From Rhodopseudomonas palustris (lineage in GTDB: Bacteria > Pseudomonadota > Alphaproteobacteria > Rhizobiales > Xanthobacteraceae), in the NCBI RefSeq assembly GCF_003591005.1, contig NZ_QYYD01000010.1, forward strand, positions 62,001 to 126,000: a stretch of 64,000 nucleotides of DNA, in the 5' to 3' direction. The translations under genes were made by a program, and so were the position numbers. This document shows positions 8,215-16,479 of the stretch, piece by piece (within the stretch, counting starts at the first letter, position 1; every line of letters begins with the position of its first letter). The notes under the pieces are model-generated. The model was not told the DNA's origin. It did not search any database and saw nothing but the letters and a program-made list of their open reading frames with translations.

Positions 8215-10071
8215 ATGATCCGCTCCGCCCCCCGCGAAACCGACGAGGACCTCGACGTCCGCATGCTGTCGACGCTGCAGCATGTGTTCGGGCTGCCCGG
8301 GTTCCGCGGCCAGCAGGAGGCGATCGTGCGGCATGTCGCCGATGGCGGCGATGCGCTGGTGCTGATGCCGACCGGGGGCGGCAAGTCGCTGTGCTATCAG
8401 TTGCCGGCGCTGCTGCGGGACGGCTGCGGCATCGTCGTGTCGCCGCTGATTGCGTTGATGCGCGATCAGGTCGCCGGGCTGCTCGAAGCCGGGGTGCGCG
8501 CCGCGGCGCTGAATTCGACGCTGTCTTATGACGAGGCCAACGCGATCGAGCAGCAGCTGCTCAAAGGCGAACTCGACCTCTTATACGTCGCGCCCGAGCG
8601 GCTGCTGACACCGCGTTGTCTGGCGCTGCTCGCCCGCGCGAAAATCGCGCTGTTCGCGATCGACGAGGCGCATTGCGTGTCGCAATGGGGCCACGACTTC
8701 CGGCCCGAATATGTCGGCCTGTCGGCGATCGCCGAGAAATTCCCGAGCGTGCCGCGGATCGCGCTGACCGCGACCGCCGACGCGCTGACCCGCCGCGAGA
8801 TCGCCGAGCGGCTGTCGCTGACCGACGCGCCGTGCTTCGTCTCCAGCTTCGACCGACCGAACATCCGCTATGAAATCGTCGACAAGCAGAACGCGCCGGC
8901 GCAGCTCAAGGCGTTCATCGACGACCGCCACCGCGGCCATTCCGGCGTGGTGTATTGCCTGTCGCGCGCCAAGGTCGAGGACGTGGCGGAGACGCTGCGC
9001 AAATCCGGGCTCAATGCGCTGCCCTATCACGCCGGCCTGCCGGCCGAGATCCGCGCCCGCAATCAGGACCGCTTCCTGAGCGAGGACGGCGTCGTCATCG
9101 TCGCCACCATTGCGTTCGGCATGGGCATCGACAAGCCGGATGTGCGGTTCGTCGCGCATCTCGATCTGCCCAAAAGTATCGAGGCCTATTATCAGGAGAC
9201 CGGCCGCGCCGGCCGTGATGGTAAGCCGTCCGAAGCCTGGATGGCCTACGGGCTCAGCGACATCGTGCAGCAGCGCCGCATGATCGACGAATCGACCGGC
9301 TCCGACGCGTTCAAGCGCGTCTCGATGGGCAAGCTCGACGCACTGGTCGGCCTGTGCGAATCCACCGGCTGCCGCCGCACGCGGCTGCTCGGCTATTTCG
9401 GCGAGACCGCGCAGCACGACAATTGCGGCAATTGCGATAACTGCCTGACGCCGCCCAAGGTGATCGACGGCACGGTGCCGGCGCAGAAGCTGTTGTCCTG
9501 CGCCTATCGCACCGGGCAGCGATTCGGCGCGCAGCACCTGATCGACGTGCTGCTCGGCCGGCTGACCGAGCGAGTCTCTCAGTTCGGACACGACAAGCTG
9601 TCGGTGTTCGGCATCGGCGGCGAATTCAACGAGAAGCAGTGGCGCGCGGTGATCCGGCAGCTGGTATCGCTCGGGCATCTGGCGCCGGACAGCGAGGCGT
9701 TCGGCGCGCTGAAATTCACCGAGAGTTCGCGCGCGGTGCTGAAGGGCGACGCGCAGGTGATGCTGCGCGAACAGGCCGCCGGCCGGCCGCCGCGCGCCAA
9801 GTCGCGCCGCGGCGACCTGGTCGGCGCGGCGCCGCGGGAGTCGAGCGGCGATCCCACGCTGTTCGCCGCTCTGAAAGCGTGGCGCTCGGAAGTGGCGAAG
9901 AGCCGCGGCGTGCCGGCCTATGTGGTGCTGCACGATGCGACGATGGACGGCATCGCCGCCACACGGCCACGCACGCTCGACGAACTGCGCGGCATCCCCG
10001 GGATCGGCGACAAGAAGCTGGAGATTTATGGCAGCGCGCTGCTGGCGGTGATCGGCGCCGCACAGTCATAA
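8215..10071 (+). CDS. recQ: ATP-dependent DNA helicase RecQ
   Basis: RecQ is a 3'-5' helicase acting in recombination and replication-fork repair. The 618-residue protein shows the helicase motifs in order: FRGQQEAIV (motif 0), MPTGGGKSLCYQ (Walker A, about 50), IDEAHCVSQWGHDFR (DEAH box plus aromatic loop), LTATAD, and QETGRAGRDG (motif VI). A zinc-binding Cys cluster follows (CESTGCRRTR ... CGNCDNC). Then come the RQC winged helix and a C-terminal HRDC domain with ATRPRTLDELRGIPGIGDKKLE. I chose ATG 8215 because upstream codons cross the palindromic repeat and are not family-like. Confidence 0.95.
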   Translation: MIRSAPRETDEDLDVRMLSTLQHVFGLPGFRGQQEAIVRHVADGGDALVLMPTGGGKSLCYQLPALLRDGCGIVVSPLIALMRDQVAGLLEAGVRAAALNSTLSYDEANAIEQQLLKGELDLLYVAPERLLTPRCLALLARAKIALFAIDEAHCVSQWGHDFRPEYVGLSAIAEKFPSVPRIALTATADALTRREIAERLSLTDAPCFVSSFDRPNIRYEIVDKQNAPAQLKAFIDDRHRGHSGVVYCLSRAKVEDVAETLRKSGLNALPYHAGLPAEIRARNQDRFLSEDGVVIVATIAFGMGIDKPDVRFVAHLDLPKSIEAYYQETGRAGRDGKPSEAWMAYGLSDIVQQRRMIDESTGSDAFKRVSMGKLDALVGLCESTGCRRTRLLGYFGETAQHDNCGNCDNCLTPPKVIDGTVPAQKLLSCAYRTGQRFGAQHLIDVLLGRLTERVSQFGHDKLSVFGIGGEFNEKQWRAVIRQLVSLGHLAPDSEAFGALKFTESSRAVLKGDAQVMLREQAAGRPPRAKSRRGDLVGAAPRESSGDPTLFAALKAWRSEVAKSRGVPAYVVLHDATMDGIAATRPRTLDELRGIPGIGDKKLEIYGSALLAVIGAAQS

Positions 10072-10136
10072 TTGACGCCTGCATATGGTCCGGATTCTGC
10101 ACGGCTGGCGACGACGCGCAGCAGGAGGTGCGGACC

Positions 10137-10364
10137 ATGCCGCTATACGGATTTCATTGTAGGAATTGCGACAAAGAGAGCGAGTTGCTGGTCGGGCTTT
10201 CCGACAAGCCGCGCTGCCCGCATTGCGGCGGCCGCAAGATGGAGCGGCTGCTGTCGCGCCCGGCCCCGCCCGGCAAAAGCAAAGGTCTGGTCCAGGCCGC
10301 CCGCGCGCGGGCCGCGCGCGAGGGCCACTTCTCCAATTACAGCCGCAAGGAGCGCGGCGGCTGA
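10137..10364 (+). CDS. FmdB-type zinc-ribbon protein
   Basis: The 75-residue protein has an N-terminal zinc ribbon with CRNC (8-11) and CPHCGG (near 27-32), the pattern of the FmdB / CxxC_CxxC_SSSS regulatory-protein family, followed by a basic, disordered tail. The ATG at 10137 has a strong GCAGGAGG ribosome site. It follows recQ by 65 bases and may be cotranscribed with it. The biochemical role of the family is poorly defined; a nucleic-acid or protein contact is likely. Confidence 0.85.
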   Translation: MPLYGFHCRNCDKESELLVGLSDKPRCPHCGGRKMERLLSRPAPPGKSKGLVQAARARAAREGHFSNYSRKERGG

Positions 10365-10385
10365 GCCGCGGATCGCTCGCCGAGC

Positions 10386-10676
10386 TCAGTAATCGCCGTA
10401 GCCTCCGGCCGGTGCGTAGCCGTAGGCATCGTACGGATTGTCATAGCCGCCGCCGCGCGCAAAGTAGCGGGGATTGGCGATGCAATTTCCGCCGGTGCCG
10501 CGTGCGCTGTAGCTGCAAGACGCAAAGCTCGGGTAGCTGCAATCGCCCGGATAACCCTGCAGCGCGCCCTGCTGGCAGTACGGATATTCGATGCTCGCGG
10601 CAGCGGGTTGGGCGGTCATCAATTGGGCCGCGCCGAGCGCGCCGACGGCGATGGCTGCAAGGGCCAGGTTTTTCAT
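10386..10676 (-). CDS. Secreted DUF3551-family protein (paralog A)
   Basis: This 96-residue protein has a clear signal peptide (MKNLALAAIAVG ... QPAAAS). A compact Cys-containing domain follows with the family signature EYPYCQQG, GYPGDCSYPSF, CSYSARGTGGNC and NPR, then a Gly/Tyr-rich tail. DUF3551 proteins are small exported proteins with six conserved Cys, abundant in Bradyrhizobium and Rhodopseudomonas; function is unknown. The ATG at 10676 follows AAAGGATG. A second copy lies at 48298-48591. It is convergent with the zinc-ribbon gene. Confidence 0.85.
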   Translation of the reverse strand: MKNLALAAIAVGALGAAQLMTAQPAAASIEYPYCQQGALQGYPGDCSYPSFASCSYSARGTGGNCIANPRYFARGGGYDNPYDAYGYAPAGGYGDY

Positions 10677-10833
10677 CGTGTCGCATCCTTTCGTCGTTGC
10701 ACATGTCATTCAATCGACATGCGAAGCCAACGACGTCGTGCGACGGATGGTTTCCGCAGCGGGATTCACGATGGTTTCATCGCCGCGGCGGTGCGGCGCA
10801 TCGTCCCGCGACAGACGGTGCGCGCGCGGCCGG

Positions 10834-11811
10834 CTACTCCACCTTGAGCCCGGCGAACTTCACCACCTTGCTCCATTTCGCGGTCTCGTCCGCGATCATG
10901 GCGTCGAACGCCGCGGGGGGGCCTATCAGCGGCGCGCCGCCGAGTTCGACCAGCCGCGCCTTGACGGCCGGATCGGCCAGTACCGCGTTGACCTCGCCGT
11001 TGAGCCTGGCGACGATCTCCGGCGGCGTCGCTTTCGGCGCTCCCATTCCGAACAGCGCGCTGGCCTCGTAGCCCGGCACGGTTTCGGCCAGCGTCGGCAC
11101 GTCTGGCAGCAGCGCCGAGCGCTCTGTCGTGGTCACCGCCAGCGCGCGCAGATTGCCGCCGCGGATGTGCTGGATGATCGACGGCATGTTGTCGAAGATC
11201 AGCTGCACCTGACCGCCGAGCATGTCGGTGATCGCCGGCGCCGCGCCGCGATACGGCACGTGCTGCATCTTCACCCCGGTCATCGCCATGAACATCTCGC
11301 CCGACAGATGCACCGAGGTGCCGTTGCCGGATGAGGCGAGATTGACCTTGCCGGGATTGGTTTTGACGTAGTCGATGAACTCGGCGACGGTCTTCGACGG
11401 CACCTGACTGTTGACCGTCATGACATTGGCGGTACGGTTGAAGGCAGCGACTCCGGCGATGTCGCGGACGAAGTCGAAGTTCAGCTTCGCATAGAGCGAG
11501 GCGTTGATGTAGTTGGCCGGATTGACCAGCAGGATCGTGTAGCCGTCCGCCGGCGCGTTCACCACCGCCTCGGTGCCGATATTGTTGCCGGCGCCCGGCT
11601 TGTTCTCGATGACGAATTGCTGGCCGAGCCGCTCCGACAGTTTAGCGCCGATCAGCCGCGCCAGGATGTCGGTGGCGCCGCCGGCCGGATAGCCGACGAC
11701 GAAGCGGACCGGACGGGTCGGATAGTCGAGCGCGAGGCTGCGGCGCGGCAGCAGCGTGCTCGCCGTGGCAGCCATCGCGATCGCCTGGATCGCGCTGCGG
11801 CGTGTGATCAT
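10834..11811 (-). CDS. Tripartite tricarboxylate transporter substrate-binding protein (TctC/Bug family)
   Basis: The 325-residue periplasmic protein has a twin-Arg-like signal (MITRRSAIQAIA) and the TctC/Bug fold: YPTRPVRFVVGYPAGGATDILAR near the mature N-terminus, VIENKPGAGNNIGTEAV, the HVPYRGAAPA motif and LSGEMFM. These proteins capture carboxylates or small aromatic acids for TctAB-type permeases. The ATG at 11811 follows GGGAG. No tctA or tctB is in the window, so it is an orphan component. It is divergent from an AMP-dependent CoA ligase, which suggests uptake and activation of the same acid. Confidence 0.9.
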   Translation of the reverse strand: MITRRSAIQAIAMAATASTLLPRRSLALDYPTRPVRFVVGYPAGGATDILARLIGAKLSERLGQQFVIENKPGAGNNIGTEAVVNAPADGYTILLVNPANYINASLYAKLNFDFVRDIAGVAAFNRTANVMTVNSQVPSKTVAEFIDYVKTNPGKVNLASSGNGTSVHLSGEMFMAMTGVKMQHVPYRGAAPAITDMLGGQVQLIFDNMPSIIQHIRGGNLRALAVTTTERSALLPDVPTLAETVPGYEASALFGMGAPKATPPEIVARLNGEVNAVLADPAVKARLVELGGAPLIGPPAAFDAMIADETAKWSKVVKFAGLKVE

Positions 11812-12126
11812 CGTTTGCTCCCTGTGCGGCCGCGTCGTGGCGCGCGGGCCGTATGCCGTGAGGCGAAACGAGTGTAGCAAGCTACCCATCGCGCTCAAGC
11901 TGCAGTGCGGCAGAGTTGCAAGCAGCCGCTGCGCTGCGTGCCACGCCCATGGCCCTGAGCGCAGCGTTGCGGCTCGCGCATTGGCCGTTGAGGCGGGCCG
12001 AATTGCGTGCCACCGCAGGCGATGGCACAAGGTGGCCGCAACCAACGAGATGCGCGCGCCGCGGGGCCGATGGCCGGAGCCGGAAAGCGCGCCAACGCGC
12101 CGAGCGCGCAGCAAGGGAGAGAAGCA
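11812..12126. other. Divergent intergenic region, no gene seen
   Basis: These 315 bases separate the TctC-type gene from the CoA ligase gene and must contain both promoters. I see only the two ribosome sites at the ends. No clear sigma-70 boxes or operators stand out, and the open frames crossing it are shadows. Confidence 0.6.
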
Positions 12127-13713
12127 ATGCCGCATCCGATCGAAGCGCCCGGCGTGGTGGGTCCGTTCGCCGGCCTCGACGTGCCCTGGCTGCTGCGGCT
12201 GCACGCGCAAACGCGCCGCGATCATCCGTTCATCATCTGGGCGCCGTTCGACGCGCCGGCGCGAAGCTGGAGCTACGGCGAATTCCACGACCGCGTCGGC
12301 GCGCTCGCCGCCGGTCTCGCGGCGCGCGGCGTCAAGCCCGGCGACGCGGTGCTGATCCATCTCGATAACTGCGCGGAATTTCTGCTGAGCTGGTTCGCCT
12401 GTGTCGAACTCGGCGCGCTCGCGGTGACCACCAACACCCGCTCGGCCGCCGCCGAGATCGAGTACTTCGCCGATCATTGCGGCGCCGTCGCCTGCATCAC
12501 CCAGCCGGCCTACGCCGACCTCGTTTCGGCCAATTGCAGGAAACTGCGCTGGATCGCGGTGATCTCGCACGACCCGGGCTCGCCGCTACCGGCGCAGCCG
12601 GTCGCCAAGGCGGAATCGTTCGACAGCCTGTTCGGCGACAGCGCTGACCGGCCGCGCCGTGCCACCGATCCCTCCGCGCCGTGCAGCGTGCAATATACCT
12701 CGGGCACGACATCGCGACCCAAGGCGGTGCTGTGGACCCACGCCAACGCGCTGTGGGGCGCCAAGATCAATGCTGCACACCAGACGCTGCGCGGCGATGA
12801 CGTGCACCTCGCCTATCTGCCGCTGTTCCATACCAATGCGCTGGCCTATTCGATGCTGGCCAGCCTGTGGGTCGGGGGCACCTGCGTGGTGCAGCCGCGG
12901 TTCTCGTCGAGCCGGTTCTGGAAGGTCGCGCTCGAGCATCGCTGCACCTGGAATTCCAACATCGCGTTTTGCCTGAAGGCGCTGATGGAGCAGGAGACGC
13001 CGAACAACCACAGCTTCCGGCTGTGGGGCACGGCGGTGGCGGAGCCGCCTCCGTTCAAGAGCTTCGGCATCAAGATCATCGGCTGGTGGGGCATGACCGA
13101 AACCATCACCCACGGCATCATCGCCGAGGCCGATCAGCCCAACACCCCGATGGCGATCGGCCGCGCCGCGCCGGAATACAGCTTGCGCATCGTCGGCGAC
13201 GACGGCGCGCCGACCCAGGTCGGCGACACCGGCAATTTGCTGATCAAGGGCGTGCCCGGCCTGTCGCTGTTCAAGGAATATCTCCACAACGAGCAGGCGA
13301 CCCGCGACAGCTTCGACGAGCACGGTTACTTCATCACCGGCGATCGCGTGACGCTGCTCGAGCACGGCGCCATCAAGTTCGGCGACCGCGCCAAGGACAT
13401 GCTCAAGGTCGGCGGCGAGAACGTCGCGGCGTCTGAGATCGAGCAGGTGGTGATCACCGTGCCGGGCGTGCGCGAGGCCGCGGTGGTGGCCAAGAAGCAC
13501 CCGATGCTCGACGAGGTTCCCGTCGTGTTTGTGATCCCGCAAGGCGGCGTCGCCGCAGCCGCGCCGGATTTCGCCGACCGCATCGCCGCCGCCTGCGCCG
13601 CTTCACTCGCCGATTTCAAGCGTCCGCGTGAAGTCCGCCTGGTCGACGACATGCCGCGCTCGACGCTGGAGAAGGTGGCGAAGGCGGAATTGCGCAAGAT
13701 GCTGGCGGAATGA
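12127..13713 (+). CDS. AMP-dependent acyl-CoA ligase
   Basis: The 528-residue adenylate-forming enzyme carries SVQYTSGTTSRPKAVLWTH (phosphate-binding loop), LPLFHTNALAYSM, the WWGMTETITHG adenine-binding motif, DEHGYFITGDRVTLLEHG, RAKDMLKVGGENVAASEIE and the C-terminal PRSTLEKVAKAEL with the catalytic Lys. It would activate a carboxylate to its CoA ester; the family includes crotonobetaine/carnitine and aryl-acid CoA ligases, so the substrate is open. ATG 12127 follows AAGGGAGAG. It is divergent from the TctC-type binding protein, which may feed it substrate. Confidence 0.88.
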   Translation: MPHPIEAPGVVGPFAGLDVPWLLRLHAQTRRDHPFIIWAPFDAPARSWSYGEFHDRVGALAAGLAARGVKPGDAVLIHLDNCAEFLLSWFACVELGALAVTTNTRSAAAEIEYFADHCGAVACITQPAYADLVSANCRKLRWIAVISHDPGSPLPAQPVAKAESFDSLFGDSADRPRRATDPSAPCSVQYTSGTTSRPKAVLWTHANALWGAKINAAHQTLRGDDVHLAYLPLFHTNALAYSMLASLWVGGTCVVQPRFSSSRFWKVALEHRCTWNSNIAFCLKALMEQETPNNHSFRLWGTAVAEPPPFKSFGIKIIGWWGMTETITHGIIAEADQPNTPMAIGRAAPEYSLRIVGDDGAPTQVGDTGNLLIKGVPGLSLFKEYLHNEQATRDSFDEHGYFITGDRVTLLEHGAIKFGDRAKDMLKVGGENVAASEIEQVVITVPGVREAAVVAKKHPMLDEVPVVFVIPQGGVAAAAPDFADRIAAACAASLADFKRPREVRLVDDMPRSTLEKVAKAELRKMLAE

Positions 13714-13736
13714 GCGAGCCGTCGCGGTTATTCTGT

Positions 13737-13833
13737 CGTAGGATGGGTTAGGCGCCCTTGCGCCGTAACCCATCATCTCGCGCGCGATGCCTCGCGGTGA
13801 TGGGTTACGCGCTGCGCGCTAACCCATCCTACG
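13737..13833. repeat. Nested inverted repeat, CGTAGGATGGGTTA type
   Basis: Outer arms CGTAGGATGGGTTA (13737-13750) and its complement (13820-13833) match perfectly. A second inverted pair GTAACCCATCA / TGATGGGTTAC lies inside. It sits between the convergent CoA ligase and HD-GYP genes. Confidence 0.9.
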
Positions 13834-13854
13834 GGCCTACGAACTACGCTTGAG

Positions 13855-14961
13855 CTAACCGCCGAGCGCCACCGGGCGGAACGCTTGCAGCAGGCGCTGG
13901 TCGATCTTGTCGCCCATGGATTCCATCGCCGAAAATGCCGGCAGCGGCATCAGCGGGACGTGGTTCTTGCGCTGCGCCACCAGCGACGTGAAGATGTCGA
14001 CGATGGTGGTGATGCGGACGATATCGCTGATCTGATCGCCGTGCAGCGCGTCCGGATAGCCGGAGCCGTCGAGCAGCTCGTGATGATGCAGCACAACGTC
14101 GAGCGTTTCGCGCGGAAACGTGCCTTCGCCGGCGAGCGCCTCGTAGCCGAGCCTCGGATGCTCGCGATATTTGCGCAGCCGCTCGCCGGCGAGGTCGTCG
14201 ACATGGTCGAGCAGCGTAACGTCGATGAACGCCTTGCCGACGTCGAATAGCAGCGCGGCGCGGGTGAGCCGGCGCTGATCCTCCTCGCGCATGCCGAGAT
14301 GCTGCGCGAACGCCACCGCATAGCCGGTCGCGAACAGTGCCAGCCGGTAGCTCTCATTGTGATGACGACCGACAGCCGTCAGCCATTCGCGCAGCGAGCC
14401 GCGCTTGATCGCCTTCAGGATCGGCGCCTCGGCCTGCAGCACGTCGTCGTAAGTCAGCGGCCGGCCGGCCGGCAGCCGCTCGAACATCTTGACCAGCACG
14501 CCATGCGCGGCAGCGACGCCCCTGGTCATTGCCTCGGACCGTCCGGTCGCGGTGGTCTCCGACGCATCCGGAAATGCCGCCCGAATCCGCGCCAGCAGGT
14601 CGCGGGGATCGAACGGACGCGCGATGGTATCGGTCGCGCCGAGTGCCCAGGCCTGCATCGAGCCGTGATGCAGTTCGTCGGCGAGGACGAACAGCCGCGG
14701 AACCGCCTGGTAACCGCTGCCGAGCAGCTTACGCCGCACCGCCTGCACGCTTTCGGGCGAGCGCAGATTGATATCGATGACGATGCCGGACAGATCCTGC
14801 GCCGGCGCGTCGGGAAGCTGCACCGTGGGAATGATCTGCACGTCGGCAACGCCGGTGAGGATCCGTGCCAGATCAGCGCTTAGATCGCGACGATCGGAGG
14901 CGAGCAGCAACCGCAGTCGCGGCTCGATCTTTGGCGCGGTTTGCCGGGCTACAGCATTCAT
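13855..14961 (-). CDS. Response regulator with degenerate HD-GYP domain
   Basis: The 368-residue protein has a receiver-like domain (about 15-130) with a putative phosphoacceptor Asp63 in VIDINL; the usual KPF is RPF. An HD-GYP-type output domain covers about 190-350. HD-GYP enzymes hydrolyse cyclic di-GMP, but here the HD of the metal site is Phe239-Asp240 (FDVGK instead of HDIGK). The motifs REHPRLGYEAL, HHHELLDGSGYP (292-302) and a conserved Asp (322) are kept. Loss of the metal-ligand His suggests weak or no catalysis, perhaps a binding or scaffold role. It is monocistronic as far as seen. Confidence 0.85.
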   Translation of the reverse strand: MNAVARQTAPKIEPRLRLLLASDRRDLSADLARILTGVADVQIIPTVQLPDAPAQDLSGIVIDINLRSPESVQAVRRKLLGSGYQAVPRLFVLADELHHGSMQAWALGATDTIARPFDPRDLLARIRAAFPDASETTATGRSEAMTRGVAAAHGVLVKMFERLPAGRPLTYDDVLQAEAPILKAIKRGSLREWLTAVGRHHNESYRLALFATGYAVAFAQHLGMREEDQRRLTRAALLFDVGKAFIDVTLLDHVDDLAGERLRKYREHPRLGYEALAGEGTFPRETLDVVLHHHELLDGSGYPDALHGDQISDIVRITTIVDIFTSLVAQRKNHVPLMPLPAFSAMESMGDKIDQRLLQAFRPVALGG

Positions 14962-15154
14962 GAATCACCAGCCGAGAGGGTAAGCACGTCAGACCCACAG
15001 CCCTAGCGGGAATTCGGTTCCCACTGCTTAATGGGCATTCTTAATGACCAATGTATTTTTCGCGCCGGTTTGAGCTGGATTTTCAGAAAACTCCGAGCTT
15101 GCTCTCGGCATTGCACTGCGAAAGGTCTATGCTAGCCGAGATAGGGGGACGGCG

Positions 15155-15574
15155 ATGCCACATAGCGTACACAACGGCCGCGATGGCGATCACCTGCCGC
15201 AACCGCAGCGACCGGCCGCTTGGGTGAAGCTTGCGTCTGCCGGCTTGGTATTTGGGGCTGCGCTGAGTGGGGTCATCGGGACGCCGGCATTGGCGCAACA
15301 GCTGGCGCCGGTGATCGTGGCGCCGCCGTTCACCGCGACACTGTCCAACACCACGCCGCTGGCGTTCGGCATGGACGCGGTCACGGCGACGCGCGCGCTC
15401 GGCACGCCGCTCAACTACATCAGCGGCCGTCCGGGAGACGAGATCTTCCTGGCGATCCGGACGGCGGGCGGCAGTGGATTCTTCGATCGCCGCGACAGGC
15501 TGTATCTGCAATTCCGCCATGGTCGCCTGACCGGCTGGAAAGGCGACTGGGGCCGCAACTGGATGTGGCAGTAG
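15155..15574 (+). CDS. Hypothetical exported protein, possible BamE/OmlA-like fold
   Basis: The 139-residue protein has a hydrophobic signal segment (about 22-47, ending PALAQQ). A small domain follows with TLSNTTPLAFGMDAVTATRALGTPL and DRLYLQFRHGRLTGWKGDW. The pattern GM..A..ALG.P followed by a strand-rich end with L.F..G.L is reminiscent of SmpA/OmlA/BamE-type domains, but the match is weak. No lipobox is present. The ATG at 15155 is preceded by GGGGGAC. It lies between the HD-GYP gene and a hydrolase gene, transcribed with the latter. Confidence 0.7.
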   Translation: MPHSVHNGRDGDHLPQPQRPAAWVKLASAGLVFGAALSGVIGTPALAQQLAPVIVAPPFTATLSNTTPLAFGMDAVTATRALGTPLNYISGRPGDEIFLAIRTAGGSGFFDRRDRLYLQFRHGRLTGWKGDWGRNWMWQ

Positions 15575-15634
15575 CCGCATTCGCCCCTCACCTTCACGTA
15601 TCTGATCTTATCACCACCAACACAGGGGTTGCTC

Positions 15635-16306
15635 GTGGGACACGACATCACGCTGACGGCTGACGACGGATTTCAACTCGGCGCCTATCGCGCCGAACCC
15701 GCCGGAGCCGCTGCCGCTTCGGTGGTGGTGATCCAGGAGATCTTCGGCGTCAATCAGCACATCCGGGCGGTCTGCGACCGCTTCGCCGCGCAGGGCTACC
15801 GGGCGATCGCGCCGGCGATCTTCGATCGCATCGAGCGCAATTTCCAGAGCGGCTATTCGCCCGAGGAAATCGCAACGGCTCGCAAGTTCGTCGCCAACCC
15901 GGATTGGGACGCGATGCTGCGCGACACCAAGGCGGCGATCGACTCCGTGAAAGGCGAAGGCCCGGTCGGCATCATCGGCTATTGTCTCGGCGGCAGCGTC
16001 GCCTATCTGGCGGCGGCGCGGCTCGAGGGACTAAGCGCCGCGATCGGCTATTACGGCGGCGCGATCGTGCGTTTCGCCGACGAGGCGCCGAAGGTGCCGA
16101 CCCAGCTGCATTTCGGCGAGAAGGATTCCGGCATTCCTCTGACCGACGTCGAGATCATCCGCAGCAAGCGGCCGGAAGTCGACATCCACGTCTATCTCGA
16201 AGCCCAGCACGGCTTCAGTTGCGACGAGCGCGCCAGCTTCGACAAGCAAAGCTCCGACCGCGCCTGGCAGCGCAGCCAGGATTTCTTCGGGACGTATTTG
16301 AAGTAG
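15635..16306 (+). CDS. Dienelactone hydrolase family protein
   Basis: This 223-residue alpha/beta hydrolase has the dienelactone hydrolase triad: Cys117 in GYCLGG, Asp164 in GEKDSGI and His192 in AQHGFSCD. The early motif VVVIQEIFGVNQHIR contributes the conserved Glu that holds the nucleophile. Such enzymes open lactone rings in chlorocatechol breakdown, but many family members act on other esters. The GTG at 15635, six bases after AGGGG, is the best start; a TTG two codons upstream is possible. The gene follows the exported-protein gene by about 60 bases. Confidence 0.9.
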   Translation: MGHDITLTADDGFQLGAYRAEPAGAAAASVVVIQEIFGVNQHIRAVCDRFAAQGYRAIAPAIFDRIERNFQSGYSPEEIATARKFVANPDWDAMLRDTKAAIDSVKGEGPVGIIGYCLGGSVAYLAAARLEGLSAAIGYYGGAIVRFADEAPKVPTQLHFGEKDSGIPLTDVEIIRSKRPEVDIHVYLEAQHGFSCDERASFDKQSSDRAWQRSQDFFGTYLK

Positions 16307-16354
16307 CACGTAGTAAGACAGACCGTGCCGGGCAGCGCATCGTCACAATCAGCT

Positions 16355-16441
16355 GTCATGCGCGGGCTTGACCCGCGCATCCATCACCGCGCAGCGGCTT
16401 TCTGTTTTGAGATGGATCGCCGGGTCATGCCTGGCGATGGC
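16355..16441. repeat. Palindromic repeat, GTCATGCSCGGGCTTG family, gene-free copy
   Basis: The left unit 16355-16385 (GTCATGCGCGGGCTTGACCC start, then GCGCATCCATC) is itself a palindrome. A diverged inverted unit occupies about 16411-16441. The sequence is closely related to the arms around the GIY-YIG gene at 23345-23709. Confidence 0.8.
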
Positions 16442-16479
16442 CACAGGGGATGGGGCTGTGCGGTTACTAAGCGAAGGCC

